A stretch of 64,000 nucleotides of DNA from CAIQPV01 sp963719855 (GCA_963719855.1 CAVRDK010000004.1:1240001-1304000); one strand, 5' to 3'; positions 17,084 through 25,395 are shown, numbered from the stretch's first letter. Numbers and translations are program-made. The notes: generated by a model not told the origin, from the sequence alone.

Positions 17084-18091
17084 ATGCAAATCGGCTCCCA
17101 TAAATTAAAAAACAACCTCATCGTCGCCCCTATGGCGGGCGTGACGGATCGTCCTTTCCGCATGTTGTGCAAACGCATGGGCGCGGGCATGGCGGTGAGC
17201 GAGATGGTGGCCTCCAACTCGCTGCTGTACGGATCGGAGAAAACCAAACGGCGCGCAAACCATGAAGGCGAGGCCGATCCCATTTCGGTGCAGATTGTCG
17301 GCGCCGATCCGAAAATGCTGGCACAGGCTGCACGCTACAACGTGGATGCGGGCGCGCAGATCATAGATATCAACATGGGCTGCCCGGCGAAAAAAATATG
17401 CAACGTGATGGCCGGTTCTGCGCTGATGCAGAATGAGAAGCTGGTGGCAGAAATTCTCGAAGCGGTTGTCGGTGCAGTAGGCGTGCCGGTGACCTTAAAG
17501 ATGCGCACCGGCTGGGACAAGAACAACCGCAATGCGGTGCGCATCGCACAGATCGCCGAAGCCAGCGGCATTCAGGCGCTCGCTATTCATGGCCGCACGC
17601 GCGCCTGTGCCTACACCGGCGAGGCGGAATACGACACCATCGCAGCGGTAAAAACCCGTGTGAATATTCCTATCATCGCCAACGGCGATATCACTACCCC
17701 GGAAAAAGCCAAATACGTGCTGGAACATACCGGCGCCGATGCGGTGATGATAGGCCGCGCCGCGCAAGGTCGCCCGTGGCTGTTCCGCGAGATCGCGCAT
17801 TTTCTCGCCACCGGCAAACACCTCGCAGCACCGCAGGTGGACGAAATCCAGCTTGTGCTGACCGCGCATGTGCATGAACTGTACGAGTTCTATGGCGAGC
17901 ACACCGGACTGCGCGTGGCGCGCAAACACATCTCCTGGTACACCAAGGGGCTGGCCGGCTCGGCGCATTTCCGCCACCGGATGAATCAACTGGAAAGCAT
18001 TACAGAACAATTAAAAACGGTGAATGATTTTTTTGAGGGGCAATTGCAGGCTGGGGAGAGTCTGCAATATGCTGAGATGTTGGCAGCATGA
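17084..18091 (+). CDS. dusB: tRNA-dihydrouridine synthase DusB
   Basis: A protein of 335 residues with an FMN-binding TIM barrel. Motifs include NNLIVAPMAGVTDRPFRMLC, the substrate-contact segment INMGCPAKKICNVMAGSALM with the catalytic Cys, VTLKMRTGWD, AIHGRTRACAYTG and the C-terminal helical RNA-binding domain. It reduces specific uridines in tRNA D-loops using NADPH. The stop overlaps the fis start by 4 bp (ATGA), the conserved dusB-fis operon arrangement. It probably leads an operon running to hemF. Confidence 0.95.
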   Translation: MQIGSHKLKNNLIVAPMAGVTDRPFRMLCKRMGAGMAVSEMVASNSLLYGSEKTKRRANHEGEADPISVQIVGADPKMLAQAARYNVDAGAQIIDINMGCPAKKICNVMAGSALMQNEKLVAEILEAVVGAVGVPVTLKMRTGWDKNNRNAVRIAQIAEASGIQALAIHGRTRACAYTGEAEYDTIAAVKTRVNIPIIANGDITTPEKAKYVLEHTGADAVMIGRAAQGRPWLFREIAHFLATGKHLAAPQVDEIQLVLTAHVHELYEFYGEHTGLRVARKHISWYTKGLAGSAHFRHRMNQLESITEQLKTVNDFFEGQLQAGESLQYAEMLAA

Positions 18092-18351
18092 AAAAAAGGG
18101 GATGTGACGTGTTGAATGAGAATGAAGTGGCGAGGTACGTGCGTCAGGCGTTGGGCGATTATTTTACCGACCTCGATGGCGAAGATCCATCCTGCGCAGT
18201 GTACGACATGGTGATCAATTGTGTCGAGAAGCCGCTGATTGAAACCGTGCTGCACCATGCAGGCGGCAACCAGACGCGGGCGGCTGAATTATTAGGGCTG
18301 AACCGCAACACTCTGCGCAAGAAAATCCAGGCGCATAAAATCAAATCGTAA
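18088..18351 (+). CDS. fis: DNA-binding protein Fis
   Basis: A protein of 87 residues with the C-terminal Fis helix-turn-helix (GGNQTRAAELLGLNRNTLRKKIQAHKI) and the dimerisation helices before it. Fis bends DNA and controls rRNA, recombination and growth-phase genes. The start at ATG 18088 overlaps the dusB stop. Starts at GTG 18109 or TTG 18112 would remove the odd MKKRGCD extension and cannot be excluded. Linkage to dusB supports the assignment. Confidence 0.94.
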   Translation: MKKRGCDVLNENEVARYVRQALGDYFTDLDGEDPSCAVYDMVINCVEKPLIETVLHHAGGNQTRAAELLGLNRNTLRKKIQAHKIKS

Positions 18352-18377
18352 CCATTAAATCGAAAAACGGAGCATAC

Positions 18378-19943
18378 ATGGCCAGCATTAAACAAGCACT
18401 CATCAGCGTATCGGACAAATCAGGCGTACTCGAATTCGCCAAAGGCTTACATCAACTCGGCGTAAAAATCCTCTCCACCGGAGGCACCGCCAAGCTGCTT
18501 GCCGACAACGGCATTCCGGTCACTGAAGTGGCGGACTACACCGGCTTCCCCGAAATGCTGGATGGACGAGTAAAGACGCTGCAACCGAAAGTCCACGCGG
18601 GTATTCTGGCACGGCGCGATTTGCCGGAGCATGTTGCCACGCTGGAAAAACACGGCATCCCGACAATTGATTTGGTGGTGGTGAACCTGTACCCGTTCAG
18701 CGCCACCGTAGCCAAGCCGAACTGTACGCTGGAAGATGCCATCGAGAACATAGACATCGGAGGCCCGACCATGGTGCGCGCGGCGGCGAAGAACCACGCG
18801 CATGTAGCCATCGTCACCGATACGGCGGATTACACGGATGTGTTGGCCGAGATGCAAACCAACGGCGGTGCGGTAAGTGACGCGACACGATTCGACCTGG
18901 CGAAGAAAGCCTACTCGCACACCGCAGCTTACGATTCCGCAATCAGCAACTATCTCACCACAATCAATGCGGACGGTACCAAGAGTGCGTTCCCGGCGCA
19001 GATCAACTTCAACTTCGCCAAGGTGCAGGAGATGCGCTATGGCGAGAACCCGCACCAGAGCGCCGCGTTTTACCGCGACCTTATTCCGGTGGCGGGCGGC
19101 ATCGCTGACTACACCCAGTTGCAAGGCAAGGAGTTAAGCTACAACAATATCGGCGACGCCGATGCCGCGTGGGAGCTGGTCAAGACCTTCGATCAGTCGG
19201 CTTGCGTCATCGTCAAACACGCCAACCCATGCGGCGTGGCCATCGCCGACAGCGCGCTGAATGCCTACAAACTGGCCTACGCCACCGACACCACTTCCGC
19301 GTTCGGCGGCATCATTGCCTTCAACCGCGAATTGGATGCCGACAGCGCGACGCAGATTACCGCCAACCAATTCGTCGAACTTATCATCGCGCCATCCGCC
19401 TCTGAGGCTGCGCTCAAGGTGACGGCGGCGAAACAGAACGTGCGCGTACTCACAGCGCCGCTGTCCAACGCGCACAACCAGTTCGACTTCAAGCGCGTCA
19501 GCGGCGGCTTGCTGGTGCAATCGCCGGACACGCTCAACGTGCAGGCAGCGCAACTCAAGGTGGTGAGCAAAGTGCAACCCACCGCTGAACAATTGCAGGA
19601 CTTGTTGTTTGCTTGGCGCGTGGCGAAATATGTAAAGTCGAACGCCATCGTGTTCTGCAAAAACGGCCAGACGCTGGGCGTGGGCGCAGGGCAGATGAGC
19701 CGCGTTGACAGTACGCGCATCGCTTCAATCAAGGCGCAAAACGCGGGTCTGAGCTTGGCAGGCTCTGTAGTGTCATCAGATGCTTTCTTCCCGTTCCGCG
19801 ACGGTATTGACGTACTGGCATCAGCGGGCGCGAAAGCCGTGATCCAGCCTGGCGGCAGTATGCGCGATGAAGAAGTAATCGCGGCAGCGGACGAGCATGG
19901 GTTGGCGATGGTGTTTACGGGATTCCGTCACTTTAGGCATTAA
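18378..19943 (+). CDS. purH: Bifunctional AICAR formyltransferase/IMP cyclohydrolase PurH
   Basis: A protein of 521 residues. The N-terminal MGS-like IMP cyclohydrolase domain (about 1-190; STGGTAKLLAD, GRVKTLQPKVHAGIL) is followed by the AICAR transformylase domain with the catalytic KHANPCG and FGGIIAFNRELD. It performs the last two steps of purine synthesis. It follows fis by 26 bp, and purD comes next after a repeat-filled gap of 162 bp. It is full length and shows no oddity. Confidence 0.97.
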   Translation: MASIKQALISVSDKSGVLEFAKGLHQLGVKILSTGGTAKLLADNGIPVTEVADYTGFPEMLDGRVKTLQPKVHAGILARRDLPEHVATLEKHGIPTIDLVVVNLYPFSATVAKPNCTLEDAIENIDIGGPTMVRAAAKNHAHVAIVTDTADYTDVLAEMQTNGGAVSDATRFDLAKKAYSHTAAYDSAISNYLTTINADGTKSAFPAQINFNFAKVQEMRYGENPHQSAAFYRDLIPVAGGIADYTQLQGKELSYNNIGDADAAWELVKTFDQSACVIVKHANPCGVAIADSALNAYKLAYATDTTSAFGGIIAFNRELDADSATQITANQFVELIIAPSASEAALKVTAAKQNVRVLTAPLSNAHNQFDFKRVSGGLLVQSPDTLNVQAAQLKVVSKVQPTAEQLQDLLFAWRVAKYVKSNAIVFCKNGQTLGVGAGQMSRVDSTRIASIKAQNAGLSLAGSVVSSDAFFPFRDGIDVLASAGAKAVIQPGGSMRDEEVIAAADEHGLAMVFTGFRHFRH

Positions 19944-19950
19944 CGCTGTA

Positions 19951-20057
19951 TCCCCTCCCCCATGCAGGGGGAGGGTTAGGGAAGGGGTAGAAATGTCAGC
20001 ATTCCATTTCGACTGCTTCACCCCCATCCTAGCCTTCCCCCTCCGAGGAGGAAGGGA
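19951..20057. repeat. Intergenic palindromic repeat, copy 3 (complete)
   Basis: Between purH and purD, a C-rich/G-rich arm (CCCCTCCCCCATGCAGGGGG then AGGGTTAGGGAAGGGGTAG) faces a complementary arm (CTTCACCCCCATCCTAGCC then TTCCCCCTCCGAGGAGGAAGGG). The order and spacing match the uninterrupted parts of the copy at 1015-1230. It is about 107 bp and non-coding. Confidence 0.7.
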
Positions 20058-20067
20058 CTTGGTTGCA

Positions 20068-20089
20068 GGTGGGCAACAAGTTGCCCACC
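20068..20089. repeat. Short perfect hairpin before purD
   Basis: GGTGGGCAA and TTGCCCACC form a perfect 9-bp stem with a CAAG loop, 17 bp before the purD start. There is no following T run, so it is not a classical terminator. It shares the GGGCAA/TTGCCC core with the hairpin at 28821-28853 and may be a small repeat. It could act as an mRNA processing or stability structure between purH and purD. Confidence 0.65.
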
Positions 20090-20105
20090 CTACGTTGAGG
20101 TCATT

Positions 20106-21377
20106 ATGAAAATTTTGGTTATCGGTTCCGGCGGACGCGAACACGCGCTGGCATGGCGTCTGGCGCAAGGCGTTAAGGTGCAAAAAGTGTATGTCGCACC
20201 CGGCAATGCTGGCACGGCGCTGGAAGACGGCGTGGAAAATATCGCCATCACTGCCATTCCCGATCTGATCGAATTCGTCAAACGCGAAGATATCTACATG
20301 ACCGTGGTCGGCCCGGAAGCGCCGCTGGCTGCGGGTATGGTGGATGCCTTCCGCGCCGCCGGACTGAAGATATTTGGACCGACCAAGGCTGCGGCGCAAC
20401 TGGAATCTTCCAAGGATTTCGCCAAGGCGTTCATGGTGCGTCACAACATACCTACCGCGTTCTACCAGACCTTCAGCGATGCGACAGCGGCACGCGCCTA
20501 TGTGGAAAAGCACGGCGCACCCATCGTGATCAAGGCCGATGGCTTGGCGGCAGGCAAAGGCGTAGTGGTAGCGATGAACAAGGATGAAGCATTCGCTGCG
20601 ATAGACATGATGCTGTCGGACAATAAATTCGGCGATGCAGGCGCGCGTGTGGTGGTCGAAGAATTTCTCGCGGGCGAAGAAGCCAGCTTCATCGTGATGG
20701 TGGATGGAAAAAATGTGCTGGCGCTGGCCACCAGTCAGGATCACAAACGCTTGCTGGATGGCGATGCCGGCCCCAACACCGGCGGCATGGGCGCGTATTC
20801 CCCTGCTCATGTGGTTACGCCGCAACTCCATGCGCGAGTATTGCGCGAGGTGATTCAGCCAGTTGTGCGCGGTATGGAAAAAGAAGGAATTACATACACC
20901 GGTTTCCTCTATGCCGGCTTGATGATAGACGAGCAGGGCCATGCCAAGGTACTGGAATTCAACTGCCGCATGGGTGACCCGGAAACACAGCCGATCATGT
21001 TGCGCCTGAAAAGCGATTTCGCAGCGATAGTCGAACACGCCATCGACGGTACGCTGGACAAGGTGGAAGCGGAATGGGACAGGCGCACTGCGCTCGGCGT
21101 GGTAATGGCCGCCGCCAATTATCCCGACACGCCACGCAAGGGCGATGTCATCACCGGCTTACCGAAGAAGCTGGAAGACGCACATGTATTCCATGCGGGC
21201 ACAACCACGCAGGACGGCAAGATCGTAACCAACGGCGGACGCGTGCTGTGTGCTACCGCGCTGGGCGATATGGTGAAGATGGCGCAGAAGCGTGCGTATG
21301 AGATTGCCGATAGCATTCACTTCGACGGCTGCCAGATGAGGCGCGACATCGGCTGGCGCGCCGCCACCAAGAAATAA
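20106..21377 (+). CDS. purD: Phosphoribosylamine-glycine ligase PurD (GARS)
   Basis: A protein of 423 residues with an ATP-grasp fold. N-terminal GSGGREHALAW, the VVGPEAPLAAG loop, KADGLAAGKGVVVA, the Mg/ATP site LEFNCRMGDPETQ and NTGGMGAYSP are all diagnostic. It ligates glycine to phosphoribosylamine in purine synthesis. ATG 20106 follows a weak GAGG site 7 bp upstream (20098-20101). The tsaC-like gene follows after 7 bp. No anomaly is seen. Confidence 0.97.
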   Translation: MKILVIGSGGREHALAWRLAQGVKVQKVYVAPGNAGTALEDGVENIAITAIPDLIEFVKREDIYMTVVGPEAPLAAGMVDAFRAAGLKIFGPTKAAAQLESSKDFAKAFMVRHNIPTAFYQTFSDATAARAYVEKHGAPIVIKADGLAAGKGVVVAMNKDEAFAAIDMMLSDNKFGDAGARVVVEEFLAGEEASFIVMVDGKNVLALATSQDHKRLLDGDAGPNTGGMGAYSPAHVVTPQLHARVLREVIQPVVRGMEKEGITYTGFLYAGLMIDEQGHAKVLEFNCRMGDPETQPIMLRLKSDFAAIVEHAIDGTLDKVEAEWDRRTALGVVMAAANYPDTPRKGDVITGLPKKLEDAHVFHAGTTTQDGKIVTNGGRVLCATALGDMVKMAQKRAYEIADSIHFDGCQMRRDIGWRAATKK

Positions 21378-21384
21378 GACCAAC

Positions 21385-21927
21385 ATGCTCGCGCGCGCCA
21401 TCGCCGCACACTTAGCGCGCGGCGGACTGATCGCCTGCCCAACAGAATCCTGTTACGGCTTGGGCTGTGACCCGCGCAACCGCAACGCGGTGCTGCGCTT
21501 GCTCAAACTCAAACAACGTCCGCAGCGCAAAGGACTGATCCTCATCGCTGGCAAATATGCGCAGCTTACGTCTTACCTGCAAGCACTCACTCCCGTCGAG
21601 CAATCCACCCTGAAAAACGACGGCGCGCAGGCGATCACCTACCTGATGCCCGCCAAGCCAAGCTGTCCGCGCTGGCTGCGCGGCGCACATGACACCCTCG
21701 CGGTACGACTCACCGCGCACCGTGAGGTGGCGGCATTGTGCAATGCACTCGACATGGCACTGGTTTCCACCAGCGCCAACCGCAGTGGCGGCAAATCTGC
21801 GCGTACCTACGCGCAATGCCAGCGCTTGTTCGGAAAGCAGGTGTGGGTATTGCCGGGGCAGGTGGGCAAACGCAAGAAGCCCTCCATGATACGGGCATGG
21901 GTGGATGGCAAAATTATTCGCGAATAA
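21385..21927 (+). CDS. tsaC: Threonylcarbamoyl-AMP synthase (YrdC/TsaC family)
   Basis: A protein of 180 residues with the YrdC fold. CPTESCYGLGCDP, the LLKLKQRPQRKGLILI strand-loop that binds ATP and phosphate, LAVRLTAH and LVSTSANRSGGKSA are characteristic. It makes threonylcarbamoyl-AMP for tRNA t6A37. The length fits TsaC rather than the longer Sua5. It lies 7 bp after purD and 12 bp before hemF, so it is part of the same transcription unit. Confidence 0.9.
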   Translation: MLARAIAAHLARGGLIACPTESCYGLGCDPRNRNAVLRLLKLKQRPQRKGLILIAGKYAQLTSYLQALTPVEQSTLKNDGAQAITYLMPAKPSCPRWLRGAHDTLAVRLTAHREVAALCNALDMALVSTSANRSGGKSARTYAQCQRLFGKQVWVLPGQVGKRKKPSMIRAWVDGKIIRE

Positions 21928-21939
21928 TTTGGAGTAGGC

Positions 21940-22878
21940 ATGGATAGCAGCGCAGTTAGAAAATACCTGCTCAAATTGCAGGACACGATCATCTCCCGTC
22001 TGGAGCAAGTAGACGGAAAGAAATTCCTGCGCGACCAGTGGCAGCGCCCTTCGACCCTTCGGCAAGCTCAGGATTCAGGACAGGCTCCGACTACGTTCGG
22101 GGCAGGCATCAGTTGCATCCTCGAAGAAGGCAACGTACTGGAACGCGGCGGCGTGGCGTTTTCACATGTGCAGGGCGACAAGATGCCCGCCTCGGCTACG
22201 GCGCACCGCCCGGAGCTGGCTGGTTGCAGCTGGGAAGCGATGGGCGTGTCACTGGTGATGCACCCGCGCAATCCTTACGCGCCCACCTCGCACATGAATG
22301 TGCGCATGTTCATGGCGCATAAACCCGATGGCGATAGCGTATTCTGGTTCGGCGGCGGCATGGATCTCACGCTCTGTTACGGTTTCGAAGAAGATGCCGT
22401 GCATTTTCACCAGACCTGCAAGGACGCGCTGGATCCTTTTGGTACAGACCTGCACCCGAAATACAAAAAATGGTGCGACGAGTATTTCTTCCTCAAGCAC
22501 CGCAACGAACCGCGCGGCGTGGGTGGCCTCTTCTTCGATGATATGAGCGAACCGGATTTTGACACCTGCTTCGCCATCCAGCAAAGCGTGGGGAACCATT
22601 ATCTATCCGCCTATGTGCCGCTTCTGGAGAAACGCAAAAACACGCCCTACGGCGAGCGCGAGCGCGACTTCCAACTGTATCGTCGTGGTCGCTACGTCGA
22701 GTTTAATTTGGTGATAGATCGCGGCACCATCTTCGGCCTGCAAAGCAATGGCCGCACCGAATCCATTCTGCTTTCCATGCCGCCGCTGGTTAAATGGCGC
22801 TACGATTGGCATCCGGAGAAGGGTACGCCGGAGGCGGAGTTGTATGAGAAGTTTTTAGTGGTTAAGGAATGGGTATAG
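21940..22878 (+). CDS. hemF: Oxygen-dependent coproporphyrinogen III oxidase HemF with in-frame repeat insertion
   Basis: A protein of 312 residues. Strong family motifs include SHMNVRMFM, WFGGGMDLTLCYGFEED, the RGVGGLFFDDM segment, GRYVEFNLVIDRGT and LLSMPPLVKW. It converts coproporphyrinogen III to protoporphyrinogen IX with O2 in haem synthesis. Between WQRP (residue 37) and GAGISCILEEG, where family members have a short glycine-rich turn, there are 16 extra codons (22051-22098) made of repeat DNA. The frame stays open, and the insert sits in a surface turn near the N-terminus, so the enzyme is probably functional. Confidence 0.95.
   Translation: MDSSAVRKYLLKLQDTIISRLEQVDGKKFLRDQWQRPSTLRQAQDSGQAPTTFGAGISCILEEGNVLERGGVAFSHVQGDKMPASATAHRPELAGCSWEAMGVSLVMHPRNPYAPTSHMNVRMFMAHKPDGDSVFWFGGGMDLTLCYGFEEDAVHFHQTCKDALDPFGTDLHPKYKKWCDEYFFLKHRNEPRGVGGLFFDDMSEPDFDTCFAIQQSVGNHYLSAYVPLLEKRKNTPYGERERDFQLYRRGRYVEFNLVIDRGTIFGLQSNGRTESILLSMPPLVKWRYDWHPEKGTPEAELYEKFLVVKEWV
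22051..22098 (+). repeat. 48-bp repeat element inserted in frame in hemF
   Basis: This DNA (TCGACCCTTCGGCAAGCTCA and onward to ACGTTC) encodes STLRQAQDSGQAPTTF, absent from HemF as the family is known. It shares the 11-mer CAAGCTCAGGA with the rlmI element at 24798-24941 and resembles the core of the intergenic repeat at 5064-5190. The length is exactly 16 codons with no stop. The exact edges are inferred from protein alignment memory, not computed. Confidence 0.75.
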
Positions 22879-23193
22879 AGATTTAGATTGCCGGAAGCAA
22901 TCCAAGGCAACTTCGCCGGGGGCAGCCCGGCAGCTGATTACCTTTCTTGATCTTGCCAAGAAATCGGAATTATGTAGCAACCGCACAAGCCAATAACAAT
23001 CAATATGTTAGCGAGCGCTATTAGAATCTATCCCGGTTTTGATCGTTCGACAAAAAAACCGGCGAGATTAAACCGTTAGATTGGGGCTGTCCGTTGACGC
23101 GAGCCAAGAAGTCCTGATTGGCGACTTCGGCCTGATTGACGCTGGATCGCTTGCCCTAACAACTTAGCCCTTCAAATACTTTCTGCAAGTTAT
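22879..23193. other. Gene-free stretch with hairpins between hemF and the toxin-antitoxin pair
   Basis: About 315 bp with no credible gene. An 8-bp perfect stem (CCGGTTTT 23033-23040, AAAACCGG 23055-23062, loop 14 nt) and a small TAGCG-AG-CGCTA hairpin near 23009 are visible. Neither is followed by a clear T tract. A short frame ending DFGLIDAGSLALTT at about 23165 could be a gene scar, but nothing recognisable precedes it. Confidence 0.45.
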
Positions 23194-23221
23194 TTGCCAC
23201 ATTTCATTTTAGTGCTATAGT
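23194..23221 (+). promoter_or_regulatory. Candidate promoter for the toxin-antitoxin pair
   Basis: TTGCCA (23194-23199) and TATAGT (23216-23221) are separated by 16 bp, 34 bp before the antitoxin start codon. This is a reasonable sigma-70 promoter. No palindromic operator was seen overlapping it. Confidence 0.5.
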
Positions 23222-23255
23222 GCAATCGTGCGTTACTAAAGAAAAGAGGTTTGTT

Positions 23256-23531
23256 ATGGCAGCTATTTCCACCGCCCCTTGCGTCAAGGTAGTGGGTGCA
23301 AATGGTCAAATTTCGCTGGGTAAGCAGTTTGCCGGTCGTCAGGTGTTGGTTGAAGAACAGGAGCCGGGTGTTTGGCTGGTGCGTTCGGCAACGGTGGTGC
23401 CTGACAATGAAAGCTGGCTGCATCAACCCAAGGCGGCTGCGGCTTTGCAGAAAGCTTTGTTCTGGGCGCAAAATAATGATTCTGATGATTCGTCAGCAGA
23501 CGTTGTGCTCAAAAAGTTGGCGAAAGACTAA
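23256..23531 (+). CDS. Probable type II antitoxin (AbrB-like)
   Basis: A protein of 91 residues. The N-terminal half (VKVVGANGQISLGKQFAGRQ then VLVEEQEPGVWLVR) has the VxxNGQIxLxKxFAGR pattern of swapped-hairpin AbrB/SpoVT-type DNA-binding domains. The C-terminal part is helical and acidic (AAAALQKALFWAQNNDSDD), as expected for a toxin-binding tail. ATG 23256 was chosen because AAAGAGGTTTGTT precedes it. Its stop overlaps the next gene's ATG (TAATG), the coupling typical of toxin-antitoxin pairs. Family membership is inferred from pattern, not from a search. Confidence 0.7.
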   Translation: MAAISTAPCVKVVGANGQISLGKQFAGRQVLVEEQEPGVWLVRSATVVPDNESWLHQPKAAAALQKALFWAQNNDSDDSSADVVLKKLAKD

Positions 23532-23884
23532 TGGGCATGGCGAAAAAGGTTGAAGTTGGGGAAGTCAAAACCAATGATGGGCTGGTCAGACTCGACTTAA
23601 ACAATCCGGTTTTTCAGGACAATTTGTTTGCGCTGGAAAAGCAGGAGCGTAACGCTGTGCTGGATACGTTCAACAAGCTGCGCAAACTGACCTGGAATCA
23701 GGTGTACCGTGACCAAGGCTTGAAATGGGAAAAAGTGTATAGCGTTAAGCCGCCGGAAGGAATAGAAGCAGTCTATTCCTTGAGAATCACCCGTTCAAGG
23801 AGGGCAACGGCTTATCGCCAGCAGAATTTCCTGAGATTCTTGACCATTTCACCTGACCACGACAGCACCTACGGCAAGAAGTAG
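23531..23884 (+). CDS. Probable type II toxin partner (RelE-like size, unassigned)
   Basis: A protein of 117 residues, basic. It contains NPVFQDNLFALEKQERNAVLDTFNKLRKLTWNQVYRDQGLKWEKV and then LRITRSRRATAYRQQNFLRFLTISPDHDSTYGKK. The small size, basic C-terminus with Arg-rich strand (SLRITRSRRATAYRQ) and final DHDSTYGKK recall RelE/ParE-superfamily toxins. No exact family is named. A second ATG at 23537 is possible. The stop falls 5 bp before the end of the convergent rlmI gene, so no terminator fits between them. Confidence 0.65.
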   Translation: MGMAKKVEVGEVKTNDGLVRLDLNNPVFQDNLFALEKQERNAVLDTFNKLRKLTWNQVYRDQGLKWEKVYSVKPPEGIEAVYSLRITRSRRATAYRQQNFLRFLTISPDHDSTYGKK

Positions 23885-23889
23885 GCCAA

Positions 23890-25395
23890 TCACAATCCCA
23901 CCCTCAACACCAACCCCTTCAAATAAGCCCCCTCCGGAAAACTGAGCAGCACCGGATGATCGGCGCTGGCGTGCAGATGATGCATGATCTGCGCATCCAC
24001 ACCGGCATCCAGCGCCGCGCCGGCGATAATTTTCTGGAACAGGTCTTCGCTGATGCCGCCGGAGCAGGAGTAGGTGGCGAGGATGCCGCCCGGCCTGAGC
24101 AGCTTGAAGCCGAGCAGGTTGATGTCCTTGTAGCCGCGCGCGGCTTTTTCAGCGAAGGCGGCGGTGGGAGCAAACTTGGGCGGATCGAGGATGATGAGGT
24201 CGAATGAGCGGCCTTGGTCGCGCAGCTTGCGTAGCGCCAGAAATACGTCTGCTTCCTGCCACTCGGTTCTTGCTGTATCCAGCCCGTTGCGCGCTACATT
24301 CTCTTCGGCGATGCGCAACGCATCGCCGGATGCGTCTATGGATAACACCGATTTCGCGCCGCCGCGCAGCGCATACAGCGAGAAGCCGCCGGTGTAACAA
24401 AAACAGTTCAGCACATCCTTATCGCGCGCCAGTGTTTCGGTCAGTGCGCGGTTGTCGCATTGATCGAGATAGAAGCCGGTCTTTTGCCCAGCCGCCACAT
24501 CCACCTTGAAGCGCAGACCATTCTCTACCACTTCCACGTTGTCCGGCAACGTGCCACGCAGTACGCCGTTGCGCAGCTCCAGGCCTTCCAATGTGCGCGA
24601 GTCGGAATCGGAGCGTTCGTAAATGCACACGGGATTGCATAATTCTTGCAGGATATCGGCGCAGGTATCGCGCCAACGCTCTGCTCCCGCACTGCCGATC
24701 TGCATCACCAGCATGTCGCCGTATTGATCGACAATGAGGCCGGGCAAGCCATCCGATTCGGCGTGGATCAAACGCATTCCGTTACTATCTTTACACTCCG
24801 TTCGGGCTGAGCCTGTCGAAGCCTGCGCCAAACCAGAGGGGAGTGTTCTTTCATGTCCTTCGACATAACCAGCGACTTGGCTGGCGTCTTTTGACAGCTT
24901 AGTCGAATGGCTAGTAGTTACATCAAGCTCAGGACGAACGGATTTAAGAGTTGACAAATTAAGTGCATCGCGCGCAGCAAGTGCGTTAGAAATTTTGTTG
25001 CGGAAAAATTCCGTATTGATAATTTCTTCTTCGCGCCACGACCATACGCGCGCAGTAATTTGCGAGCCGGAGTTGTACGCTGCCCAGGCGAGGAATTCCC
25101 CCTGCGCGCTACGCACGGGAAGCGTGTCGCCGTTGACGGGTGCGCCATTTACGTATTCGACCGCGCCTGAAAAAATCCACGGGTGACGGCGTAGCAGAGA
25201 TTTTTCTCGGCCTGCGTGGAGAATGATGCCGGGTTGTGCAGTGGCTACGCCCGTGTGCGGCTGCGGTGCGCCGCGCGGAGTATTTTTCTGGCCATCAGGC
25301 TGCTTTTCGTCGCGTTTTGTCCGGTTACGGAAACCCCTGTTCCCTTGTGATGGACGGTGCGGCGTTGAAGAGGATTTTGTCTTTTGGGTGCTCAT
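23890..25395 (-). CDS. rlmI: Class I SAM-dependent rRNA methyltransferase (RlmI family) with in-frame repeat insertion
   Basis: A protein of 501 residues, about 100 longer than usual. A polar, low-complexity N-terminal extension (about 1-53) precedes a PUA domain (GREKSLLRRHPWIFSGAVEYVNG) and then the methyltransferase with NCFCYTGGFSLYALRGGAKS, DASGDALRIAEENVARNG and the catalytic region LIILDPPKFAP. It likely makes m5C in 23S rRNA. Residues about 152-200 (SVRPELDV ... RTECKDS) interrupt the family sequence just before MRLIHAESDGLPGLIVDQYG and are encoded by a 144-bp palindromic repeat. Its ATG overlaps the xerC stop (ATGA). Confidence 0.92.
   Translation of the reverse strand: MSTQKTKSSSTPHRPSQGNRGFRNRTKRDEKQPDGQKNTPRGAPQPHTGVATAQPGIILHAGREKSLLRRHPWIFSGAVEYVNGAPVNGDTLPVRSAQGEFLAWAAYNSGSQITARVWSWREEEIINTEFFRNKISNALAARDALNLSTLKSVRPELDVTTSHSTKLSKDASQVAGYVEGHERTLPSGLAQASTGSARTECKDSNGMRLIHAESDGLPGLIVDQYGDMLVMQIGSAGAERWRDTCADILQELCNPVCIYERSDSDSRTLEGLELRNGVLRGTLPDNVEVVENGLRFKVDVAAGQKTGFYLDQCDNRALTETLARDKDVLNCFCYTGGFSLYALRGGAKSVLSIDASGDALRIAEENVARNGLDTARTEWQEADVFLALRKLRDQGRSFDLIILDPPKFAPTAAFAEKAARGYKDINLLGFKLLRPGGILATYSCSGGISEDLFQKIIAGAALDAGVDAQIMHHLHASADHPVLLSFPEGAYLKGLVLRVGL
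24798..24941 (-). repeat. 144-bp nested palindromic element inserted in frame in rlmI
   Basis: The ends are inverted repeats: CCGTTCGGGCTGAGCCTG at 24798 and, at the other end, the complement of CCGTTCGTCCTGAGCTTG finishing at 24941. Inside lies a second palindrome (24857-24910) with arms CCTTCGACATAA and TTAGTCGAATGG around a CCAGC/GCTGG hairpin. The length is 48 codons, with no stop in the rlmI frame. It shares CAAGCTCAGGA with the hemF insert. Confidence 0.8.
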
